A stretch of 11,326 nucleotides of DNA from the NCBI GenBank assembly GCA_964601355.1, contig CAZRNB010000102.1:1-11326 (forward strand), in the 5' to 3' direction. Shown here one piece after another: positions 6,072 to 11,326 of this stretch (its first letter is position 1; each line of letters begins with the position of its first letter). The position numbers and the translations under genes were made by a program. Origin of the DNA: CAZRNB01 sp964601355. Its GTDB lineage: Bacteria > Planctomycetota > Phycisphaerae > Sedimentisphaerales > Anaerobacaceae. A model generated the notes under the pieces. The model made no database searches and had not been told where the DNA came from. It worked only from the letters and a program-made list of their open reading frames with translations.

Positions 6072-7580
6072 TCAGGAGGTGCTGAGCTTAAATACAATCG
6101 CCAGGTCGTCAACCTTCTTGCTCGGCGTATTGACTATCAGACCGGAATCCTGCCTTTCCCATTTAATTAGCTCATCAGTGCCGAGCATTGAAACGTTTGT
6201 GACCTTTATGTCCTTGGCCTTTCCATCCCGGCCGAACATCTTCATCGTGACGGATTTATTTTCACCAGGCCAGCCGAGAATGAGCGCATAAACGGTGTCA
6301 CCCTTGCGAGTATAGCGAATGTCATTTGGGCCATAGATACCTTTCATTCTTATGAAAGCTCCACCCTTTTCCATCTGGGTCGAACCTTCGCCGAAATCGA
6401 CAAACGGACGCGTTTCGTAAATAGCTTCGCCGTATTTGGAGAGCCACTGGCCCATTTCCAGCAGAACTTGCTTCTGGTTGTCGGGAATTGTGCCATTCGC
6501 CATAGGCGAGATATTTAGCAGCAATTGCCCATTTTTGCTGACGATGTCGATGAATGTTCGTAATACCTCAGCGGTGCTTTTAATCCTGAGGTCGTTTGTA
6601 TAGCACCAGCTTCCCATGCTGATTGTATCATCGGTTAGCCAGACAAAATCCGTCAGATTATCCGCCCGGCCTTTTTCGAAGTCATCTATGGCTACCTCGC
6701 GTGGCAGGTCTTGCTGCTTGAAAGTAACAACGACTTCCTTGCCCAGCTCATCGGCCTTATTGAAGTAGTACGTAAGGTACTCAATTTTGGTCTGGTCGGG
6801 GATTTCATCAAGCCATGAGTCGAACCACATTAAATCCGGCTGATAGCTATCTATCACTTCAATTAGTTTTCCTTTCCACATCGCAAGGAACTTCTCACGC
6901 GGCATGTAGCCGAACATAATCGCATTATTTGGGTCTTCAAGCAGAGATGGAAAGTCCCTCTTGACGAACTCGTAGTGGCCTGTCCAGACCATCTGGCCTT
7001 TTCTATCAATCTGATAAAGGTTGTTTCTTTCATGATGAAATGTAGTAACGAATCTCATGCCTCTACTTTTAATTGCTTTAGCCAGATCGCCTGCGATGTC
7101 GCGCTTAGGTCCCGTGTCTTTGGCATTCCATGGCGTCAGCTTGCTTGCCCACATTGAATAGCCATCATGGTGCTCTGCCACCGGCCCGGCAAAGCGAGCT
7201 CCTGCTTTCTTGAAAAGCTCCGCCCATTCATCGGCATTGAACTTCTCGGCCTTGAACATCGGCACGAAATCAGCGTAGCCAAACTTATTTGGGTCGCCGT
7301 ACGTTTCTACATGATGCCTGTATTCCCGGCTATTGCCCTTCTTATTGTACATATTGCGTGGGTACCACTCGCTGCCGAACGCCGGCACGGAATAAACTCC
7401 CCAGTGAAAGTAAATGCCGAACTTGGCGTCACGGAACCAATCGGGCGCTGGATTACGTTTCTTCAGAGATTCCCAGTCAGGTGTGTATTTGGTTGTAGTT
7501 TTTACTCTCTCTGCCGCTTGAATTTGGCTGCCGCACAAAAGGACTAAGATGAGTAAAACATAGGAGTTTATTTTTGACAT
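6072..7580 (-). CDS. Secreted alpha-L-fucosidase, glycoside hydrolase family 29
   Basis: A 502-residue exported enzyme expected to release alpha-linked L-fucose from polysaccharides or glycoconjugates by a retaining mechanism. The N-terminus is a signal peptide with hydrophobic core VLLILVLLCG (8-17) and cleavage after Ala22 or Ala23. The (beta/alpha)8 catalytic domain shows FGIYFHWGVYS (54-64), the fucose-binding HHDG (137-140), TTFHHE (179-184), and PDLMWFDSW (248-256), where Asp254 is the expected nucleophile. NGQLLLNISP (350-359) is the family's late barrel signature. The last 90 residues form a beta-rich C-terminal domain (YTRKGDTVYALILGWP), as in the longer GH29 enzymes. GAAAGGAGG lies seven bases before the ATG, a near-perfect ribosome binding site. 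The gene stands alone, divergent from the pseudopilin gene, with its own promoter at 7660-7688. The acid/base residue was not assigned. Confidence 0.92.
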   Translation of the reverse strand: MSKINSYVLLILVLLCGSQIQAAERVKTTTKYTPDWESLKKRNPAPDWFRDAKFGIYFHWGVYSVPAFGSEWYPRNMYNKKGNSREYRHHVETYGDPNKFGYADFVPMFKAEKFNADEWAELFKKAGARFAGPVAEHHDGYSMWASKLTPWNAKDTGPKRDIAGDLAKAIKSRGMRFVTTFHHERNNLYQIDRKGQMVWTGHYEFVKRDFPSLLEDPNNAIMFGYMPREKFLAMWKGKLIEVIDSYQPDLMWFDSWLDEIPDQTKIEYLTYYFNKADELGKEVVVTFKQQDLPREVAIDDFEKGRADNLTDFVWLTDDTISMGSWCYTNDLRIKSTAEVLRTFIDIVSKNGQLLLNISPMANGTIPDNQKQVLLEMGQWLSKYGEAIYETRPFVDFGEGSTQMEKGGAFIRMKGIYGPNDIRYTRKGDTVYALILGWPGENKSVTMKMFGRDGKAKDIKVTNVSMLGTDELIKWERQDSGLIVNTPSKKVDDLAIVFKLSTS

Positions 7581-7605
7581 TTTTTATGCCTCCTTTCAAA
7601 CAAGA

Positions 7606-7634
7606 CTATGCTACTCTGCGAAGCGCTGCGTAGC
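7606..7634. repeat. Inverted repeat in the fucosidase 5' leader
   Basis: GCTAC (7610-7614) pairs with GTAGC (7630-7634), and GCG (7618-7620) with CGC (7624-7626) inside it. It begins with CTATGCTAC (7606-7614), a nine-base word also found at 1932-1940 in the ETF leader, so it may be another dispersed repeat. In the fucosidase messenger it would lie about 30 bases before the start codon. Confidence 0.5.
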
Positions 7635-7659
7635 ACGAACAAACTTTATATGGCTGGCC

Positions 7660-7688
7660 ATTATATCAGCCGGCATAGCAGCATTCAA
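7660..7688 (-). promoter_or_regulatory. Sigma70-like promoter of the fucosidase gene
   Basis: Read on the minus strand, TTGAAT (7688-7683) and TATAAT (7665-7660) are separated by exactly 17 bases. The start site would be near 7653, leaving a leader of about 73 bases. Confidence 0.6.
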
Positions 7689-7789
7689 CAAAAAAAACCG
7701 TCGCATTAAAATCTCAAATAGATACCTATGCCTTTACAAGCATGGGTATTCTAACGTCATATAATATGCAAAAAATTCACGCAAAACAC

Positions 7790-7818
7790 TTGCATAAATA
7801 AAATTGAACTGGTAGAAT
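7790..7818 (+). promoter_or_regulatory. Sigma70-like promoter of the pseudopilin-like gene
   Basis: TTGCAT (7790-7795) and TAGAAT (7813-7818) are separated by exactly 17 bases. The start site would be near 7825, so the hairpin at 7838-7864 falls in the untranslated leader of about 100 bases. Confidence 0.55.
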
Positions 7819-7837
7819 AAAGATTGCAAAGGAAGCG

Positions 7838-7864
7838 GCGGTTCTAATCATTCAATAGAACCGC
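7838..7864 (+). promoter_or_regulatory. Leader hairpin upstream of the pseudopilin-like gene
   Basis: GCGGTTCTA and TAGAACCGC form a perfect nine-pair stem with a nine-base loop. It is followed by TTAACGCCTTTT, so it could be a weak attenuator, an RNA-stability element or an operator. It lies 62 bases before the start codon and 20 bases after the proposed -10 box. Confidence 0.5.
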
Positions 7865-7926
7865 TTAACGCCTTTTAGCCTAATGATTTATAATTATTAT
7901 TTCGTGCTTGAACAAGGGCGGTAACA

Positions 7927-8838
7927 ATGCGAGGAAAAGGATTCGCCCTGTCAGAAATGAAGATTACAGGCTCCAAGAACCGAAAAATTCTAACGGGTTT
8001 TACGGTAATTGAGCTGTTAGTCGTAATCGCCATTCTCGCTGCGCTGATGTCGATTCTTATGCCAACCCTAAAAAGAGCCAGAGAGCAAGGCCAGCGCACA
8101 GTCTGCAAGGCAAATCTCAAAAACTACGCTTATGCAATGCTGATGTACACGTCGGACAACAACGATAAGTTTTGCGACCCACGCAGTTGTTACTTTTCCA
8201 AAACAGAACCTTATGGCGTGGAAGAGGGGCTCAGAAATCCCATTCATGTTCGCTGGTGCAATGGAGAATTGTATCTCAAAGACCATCCGGAATACGCCGG
8301 CAATTTTTTCACTTACATACAGGATGCAAAAGCATTTATTTGTCCGACTTTCTCCGTCTTGGTCAGGCAGTCCTCGGATGATCCTTTTTATCGAATCGAC
8401 GCCAAAAATATCAGGAATTATAAGCCGTGGTACAACTACACTATGAACGCATATCTGGGCAATCCCAACAGCGAAGTTAAAACATCGAGCGCAATGAAGC
8501 TATCCCAAATCAGACATCCCGGAGAAATATATTCGTTCACCGAAGAAAGCGCTTTGGTGGATATCCGCTATAACGTCTCCGGCCTAAATGATACGTATAT
8601 GATTCCCGGCTCAGATAAAATGATCGAAGATTGGCTGGACAATCCTATCGTCATGAGCGATTATCACAATATAAGGCCCGGCCCCGACGGCGTGGGACAA
8701 TTTTGGGACGTTATAGCCGGCTTCCATTATGCTCCTAGCGGCGACCCGATGGGGGGAAAAGGTAATTGTGCCTTCTTAGACGGACACGTTGACGGCCATA
8801 CCCGCCTGGAAACGTTTCCATTATCATGGCCGCGATAA
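7927..8838 (+). CDS. Type II secretion/type IV pilin-like protein with prepilin N-terminus
   Basis: A 303-residue protein with a class III signal. After a 24-residue leader comes G24|FTVIELLVVIAILAALMSILMPTL, with Glu29 at the +5 position of the mature chain, as prepilin peptidase substrates require. The hydrophobic helix continues into a charged segment, KRAREQGQRTVCKANLKNY. This is the start typical of the many planctomycete and Lentisphaerae proteins with a prepilin cleavage domain and a C-terminal H-X9-DG motif. The C-terminus has GKGNCAFLDGHVDG, but the preceding His is 17 rather than 9 residues from DG. The large globular part, rich in Tyr, Asp and Asn, is unrecognised. The start at 7927 has AAGGGCGG just upstream; ATG 7957 is possible but lacks a ribosome binding site. 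It probably forms part of a pseudopilus or an extracellular fibre. Its target is unknown. Confidence 0.85.
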   Translation: MRGKGFALSEMKITGSKNRKILTGFTVIELLVVIAILAALMSILMPTLKRAREQGQRTVCKANLKNYAYAMLMYTSDNNDKFCDPRSCYFSKTEPYGVEEGLRNPIHVRWCNGELYLKDHPEYAGNFFTYIQDAKAFICPTFSVLVRQSSDDPFYRIDAKNIRNYKPWYNYTMNAYLGNPNSEVKTSSAMKLSQIRHPGEIYSFTEESALVDIRYNVSGLNDTYMIPGSDKMIEDWLDNPIVMSDYHNIRPGPDGVGQFWDVIAGFHYAPSGDPMGGKGNCAFLDGHVDGHTRLETFPLSWPR

Positions 8839-8962
8839 TTCGGGCGGCCAATACATCATCCTTACAAAACCGCAGCTATAAAGCAGTCAGTTTTGATAAA
8901 GCAATCGTATATAATTCGTCAATTCGATGTCTGATATGACCTGAAAAATTAGCCAATAAAAA

Positions 8963-8999
8963 AGGTTTGCGAACACCTCCATTTTTCGTCCGCAAACCT
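8963..8999 (-). terminator. Rho-independent terminator of the PEP-CTERM gene
   Basis: AGGTTTGCG (8963-8971) and CGCAAACCT (8991-8999) form a perfect nine-pair stem with a 19-base loop. On the minus strand the stem is followed by TTTTTTATT, a good U-run. On the plus strand it is followed by CTAAATTCTTTTT, so it may also stop transcription from the convergent pseudopilin gene. A second inverted repeat, GTTCTG/CAGAAC (9020-9045), lies between this and the PEP-CTERM stop codon. Confidence 0.75.
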
Positions 9000-9069
9000 C
9001 TAAATTCTTTTTCGCCGTTGTTCTGCAAGCTGTAGAGTTCAGAACGCCTTCTATTTCTTAAATAAGCTT

Positions 9070-9672
9070 TTAAGCTCGTCGGCGTCTTCCAATTCCCGCC
9101 AATGCGACACCCAGGCCGAGCAGCAATAACGTGGCCGGCTCAGGAATAGTCTGGATAGTCAGCGTGATACCGTCGTTCCAGTAGTGACAATCCGGATCAA
9201 AGCCAACGCCGAACACCCCGTCCTCAGCAAAAGCGCCGAGCATTGCAAGGTCTTCGACTGTAAAGTTATATGTCAAATCTTGCGGCCCGTCAGGAAGATC
9301 TTGAAACGTCACTAAAGGTAAGCCCGTGAAGTTAGCTAAGACATCGTCACCGTAAGATTCGTTGTCGGTGCCTGTGAAAACTTCACCCGCGAAGGAGAGG
9401 TCGTCGCCGCTCAAAAGACTAATATATAAGGAGTTTGGCTGGCTGTTCCAGTTTTCAATGTTGTCAAAAAACAGACTGGCTCCAACGATAATCTCATTAC
9501 TGGACAGATTTAACTGGCTTGGGGTAATCTTCCACGCATAATACTGACTGTAATCAAGGTCCCAGAGGTCATGATTGGGCGATGGAGGCGGCTGTAACGT
9601 GTAAATGTCGGCCTTGGCGGAACCTATCATCGCTAAAATCAGAATAAGACTTGAAGTGACAATTATTTTCAT
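9070..9672 (-). CDS. PEP-CTERM domain exported protein
   Basis: A 200-residue protein from ATG 9672, chosen over the longer frame from 9726 because AGGGGGG lies eight bases upstream and the frame then starts directly with a signal peptide. Residues 1-21 (MKIIVTSSLILILAMIGSAKA) end in an AKA|D cleavage site. The C-terminus is the exosortase sorting signal: IPEP at 176-179, a hydrophobic helix LLLLGLGVALAGIG, and RRRRA at the very end. Such proteins are cut and anchored or released at the cell surface by an exosortase (EpsH/XrtA type), which is not encoded here. The mature region is Asp-, Asn- and Tyr-rich with beta-strand character (IIVGASLFFDNIENW, LYISLLSGDD, YNFTVEDLAML) and belongs to no family I can name. 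A dockerin or cohesin was looked for and not seen. It may be an extracellular matrix component. Confidence 0.85.
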   Translation of the reverse strand: MKIIVTSSLILILAMIGSAKADIYTLQPPPSPNHDLWDLDYSQYYAWKITPSQLNLSSNEIIVGASLFFDNIENWNSQPNSLYISLLSGDDLSFAGEVFTGTDNESYGDDVLANFTGLPLVTFQDLPDGPQDLTYNFTVEDLAMLGAFAEDGVFGVGFDPDCHYWNDGITLTIQTIPEPATLLLLGLGVALAGIGRRRRA

Positions 9673-9961
9673 TTTGTGCCCCCCTCTATAGTTTGTAAAA
9701 ACCACAATTCGCCAATGTTGTATCAATGAAGACAGGTTTCTAAAACGTTCTCTATCTGTTTTGACCCCCTGTATCAGTTTACAAAAGCAATTCTACCTTA
9801 TTTTTTGTCCGAAATCAAGATTTTTTAGTGTTGATGTGGTGAAATGTTCTTATGTTTTTTCCAATATACACCAGACCAGCTCAAAACATAAAGATTACAG
9901 GACTTCGTCAAGTATTAAATTATAAAAAATAGGGGATTTTTTAATTTGTGATTAGCGATGT
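9673..9961. other. AT-rich spacer between PEP-CTERM and toxin genes
   Basis: No gene was found in these 289 bases. An A/T stem, AAAAAAT (9924-9930) with ATTTTTT (9936-9942) around AGGGG, lies 20 bases beyond the toxin stop codon and could end the toxin-antitoxin transcript weakly. The promoter of the PEP-CTERM gene must lie here; no convincing -35/-10 pair was found. Confidence 0.4.
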
Positions 9962-10228
9962 TTAACTAAGCTTCTTATAGACTTCTTTTCGATGGCCAAT
10001 CTTAACCACCAGCACGAGAAGCTGCTGTTGACGTATTTGATATACGATGCGATAATCACCAGAGCGGATTCGACAAAGAGATTTATTCTGCTGCAACACC
10101 TTAAAACCAGAAGGACGTGGATTTAATGCCAGCTTGTCTATTTTATCTGCGATTTGCCTGCGTATTTTTGGAGGAAGCTTTGCTAAAAAAGTTAAAGCTT
10201 CTTCGTCAATAACGATTTTATATGTCAT
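9962..10228 (-). CDS. RelE/ParE-family toxin of a type II toxin-antitoxin system
   Basis: An 88-residue basic protein with the RelE/ParE fold pattern: an N-terminal strand YKIVIDEEA, a helical pair carrying LAKLPPKIRRQIADKIDKLALNPRP (15-39), then strands FKVLQ, LCRIRSGDYRIVYQI and LLVLVVKIGHRKEVYKKL. Arg53, Arg55, Arg60, Arg80 and Tyr84 sit where RelE-type ribosome-dependent mRNA endonucleases carry their basic and tyrosine catalytic residues, which favours RelE-like mRNA cleavage over ParE-like gyrase poisoning. It starts three bases after the antitoxin stop (TAA ATT ATG) and has no strong ribosome binding site of its own, so translation is probably coupled to the antitoxin. Confidence 0.9.
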   Translation of the reverse strand: MTYKIVIDEEALTFLAKLPPKIRRQIADKIDKLALNPRPSGFKVLQQNKSLCRIRSGDYRIVYQIRQQQLLVLVVKIGHRKEVYKKLS

Positions 10229-10231
10229 AAT

Positions 10232-10477
10232 TTACAAGCCGAGTTTTTTCTTGGCCTGCTTCCAGGAGGTGAATTTATTTCGGCTGAGAGCTTTTTGGGC
10301 TTCTTCAATATCTATAATATCTTCCAAAGCTTCCAGAAGATTCATATCTTCGACGCTTACCATAGCAAAGGTAAGTTTGCCGTTACGTTTTACACAAAGT
10401 CGTTCACCCTTAAAGGCGACTCTATCTGCGTAATCTGCCAAATGCTCTCTCGCCTCAGTTATGCTCAAAACAGTCAT
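10232..10477 (-). CDS. Phd/YefM-family antitoxin
   Basis: An 81-residue protein that should bind and neutralise the adjacent toxin and repress the operon. The N-terminal half, SITEAREHLADYADRVAFKGERLCVKRNGKLTFAMVSVEDMNLLE, is a typical Phd/YefM dimerisation and DNA-binding domain. The C-terminal tail (residues 57-81, ending SWKQAKKKLGL) is the charged helix expected to wrap the toxin. GGAG lies seven bases before the ATG. It is the first gene of the pair and sits directly behind the operator at 10499-10534. Confidence 0.9.
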   Translation of the reverse strand: MTVLSITEAREHLADYADRVAFKGERLCVKRNGKLTFAMVSVEDMNLLEALEDIIDIEEAQKALSRNKFTSWKQAKKKLGL

Positions 10478-10498
10478 TATTCAGCTCCACTTAAAAGT

Positions 10499-10534
10499 AT
10501 TGTTAGAATCTTACAAAATGTACATTTCTTACAA
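10499..10534 (-). promoter_or_regulatory. Putative autoregulatory operator of the toxin-antitoxin operon
   Basis: TTGTTAGA and TCTTACAA form a near-palindrome around one base (10500-10516). It is followed by a perfect 12-base palindrome AAATGTACATTT (10516-10527) and a second TCTTACAA (10527-10534), 18 bases from the first. The cluster overlaps the predicted transcription start, the usual place for a Phd/YefM-type repressor to bind. Confidence 0.55.
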
Positions 10535-10538
10535 TATT

Positions 10539-10567
10539 ATTATCGTAAATAAGGTCTATTTGTTCAA
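10539..10567 (-). promoter_or_regulatory. Sigma70-like promoter of the toxin-antitoxin operon
   Basis: Read on the minus strand, TTGAAC (10567-10562) and GATAAT (10544-10539) are separated by exactly 17 bases. The start site would be near 10532, inside the operator cluster, and about 55 bases before the antitoxin ATG. Confidence 0.5.
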
Positions 10568-10725
10568 GCAGAATATTTGAAAAATTTTTGAGAGCAGCGA
10601 AGGATATTACTTTGCATTTTACGTTTCTCGCTTTTATCCACCAAAGGCGGATTGCACTTTTAGTTTCCTTCTCACCATAATTGCACCAAAGTACGAGTGC
10701 TATGTTACACATGTTTTGATGACTT
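10568..10725. other. Spacer with no recognised gene
   Basis: I see no credible gene or RNA here. An open minus-strand frame crosses it, but it runs on through the antitoxin promoter and begins inside the repeat at 10726-10795, so I regard it as accidental. Confidence 0.5.
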
Positions 10726-10795
10726 GTCACTCCGCACTTGATGCGGAATCCATATACCATCAAGGGATGTAGATTCCTGCTTCCGCAGGAATGAC
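10726..10795. repeat. REP-like two-hairpin dispersed element
   Basis: A 70-base element bounded by inverted ends GTCAC...ATGAC. The left hairpin is TCCGCA/TGCGGA (10731-10736, 10742-10747). The right hairpin is ATTCCTGC/GCAGGAAT (10773-10780, 10785-10792). The right half is nearly identical to the copy at 1865-1888. It lies 19 bases after the hflX stop, in its 3' untranslated region, and could protect the 3' end of that messenger or act as a terminator. It encodes no protein, so if mobile it would depend on a transposase elsewhere. Confidence 0.75.
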
Positions 10796-10814
10796 ACCGC
10801 TGCAATAACTGGGA

Positions 10815-11326
10815 TCAGCTCTGGAGGACTTCGAGTTTGTCGGGGTGGAGGCGCTGGAGGTCGGGAAGTTGGTTTTGGCCGAGCTTGGCTTCAATCAAAA
10901 CAAGGCCGTCTAAATATTGCTCATTTACGATTTGGCCGTGCGCATGCAGGAAACTTTGAACCTTGCCGTCCGATTGGCTGGCACTTACCCGCACTAAAAG
11001 CTCGCCGCCTTTGTACGTCTCGGTTATTTTTTCCGCAAGTTTATCCAGGCCGAAGCCGGTCTTGGCTGATACAGCGATTGCATCACTAAATAAGGTTTGC
11101 AGCATCTCAAGCTGGCTGAGCGATTGTAGGCAATCAACCTTATTTAGCAGATTTAGAATAGGCTTTCCTCCGCAGCCAATCTCTTCCAAAACGGTTTTCA
11201 CAGAATCGATCTGCTTCAAGGCTTCAGGGTTGGAGACATCGATTATATGCAGGAGCAAATCGGCGTTGATTGCTTCTTCCAGCGTGGCCTTGAAAGAGGC
11301 GACCAATTGATGAGGCAGCTTCTTTA
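10815..11326 (-). CDS. hflX: HflX-type GTPase, C-terminal part (start beyond window)
   Basis: About 170 codons enter from the right edge in frame and end at TGA 10817-10815. The first visible residues, KKLPHQLVASFKATLEEA, match the stretch just after the G3 motif in HflX; the apparent TTG at 11306 is an internal Leu of this motif, not a start. DLLLHIIDVS follows, then the G4 motif NKVD (guanine recognition) and the G5 motif SAKTGFG. The remaining 75 residues form the HflX C-terminal domain (LVRVSAS, LHAHGQIVNEQYLDGLVLIEAKL). The N-terminal domain, P-loop and DTVGF lie outside the window. HflX binds the 50S subunit and splits stalled or stress-arrested 70S ribosomes by GTP hydrolysis. The 3' region carries the REP-like element. 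Confidence 0.9.
   Translation of the reverse strand, partial: KKLPHQLVASFKATLEEAINADLLLHIIDVSNPEALKQIDSVKTVLEEIGCGGKPILNLLNKVDCLQSLSQLEMLQTLFSDAIAVSAKTGFGLDKLAEKITETYKGGELLVRVSASQSDGKVQSFLHAHGQIVNEQYLDGLVLIEAKLGQNQLPDLQRLHPDKLEVLQS

Noticed and set aside
7533..7535. Lipobox cysteine making the fucosidase a lipoprotein
   Set aside because: The residues before Cys16 are VLL, which does not fit the small residue needed at -1; a normal signal peptidase I site follows at Ala22/Ala23.
7167..7547. 126-codon plus-strand open frame within the fucosidase gene
   Set aside because: It is antisense to the conserved GH29 catalytic domain; its translation shows no fold.
10503..10805. 100-codon minus-strand open frame between hflX and the antitoxin
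   Set aside because: Its first part is the REP-like element (CHSCGSRNLHP...) and its end covers the antitoxin promoter and operator, so it is very likely not a gene.

Overview
The window reads like a moderate-GC chromosome segment from a planctomycete-type bacterium (Phycisphaerae-like; a Lentisphaerae or Verrucomicrobia relative is not excluded). This rests on the combination of a PEP-CTERM surface protein, a pseudopilin-like 'GFTVIELLVVIAIL' protein with a C-terminal DG motif, a secreted GH29 alpha-L-fucosidase, and many small palindromic and heptameric repeats between and inside genes. The assignment is an inference from gene content, not from a marker gene.

Left end (1-1684, minus strand): an AT-rich pair of genes. 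A protein with a Cys4 zinc-ribbon-like N-terminus and a C-terminal TIR/nucleoside-deoxyribosyltransferase-like domain lies upstream of an exported trypsin-like serine protease that runs off the left edge. Two sigma70-like promoters precede the pair. It looks like an accessory, possibly defence- or stress-related, unit.

Centre (1685-5991, plus strand): a repeat-rich leader, then one gene encoding a fused electron transfer flavoprotein (beta followed by alpha), then ETF:quinone oxidoreductase. Together they would carry electrons from flavin dehydrogenases (fatty or amino acid oxidation) to the membrane quinone pool. The fused gene carries a 36-bp palindrome read in frame and a heptamer tract in its interdomain linker. 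The spacer between the two genes holds a four-armed palindrome with two mutually exclusive folds.

Right centre (6000-9700): a secreted alpha-L-fucosidase (minus) is divergently arranged with the pseudopilin-like gene (plus), with a good promoter for each in the shared 346-base spacer. A PEP-CTERM protein (minus) converges on the pseudopilin gene and ends at a strong rho-independent terminator.

Right end (9960-11326, minus strand): a RelE/ParE toxin and Phd/YefM antitoxin operon with a recognisable promoter and operator, a two-hairpin dispersed repeat, and the C-terminal part of the ribosome-associated GTPase HflX, cut by the window edge. No tRNA, rRNA, CRISPR array or insertion sequence was recognised.
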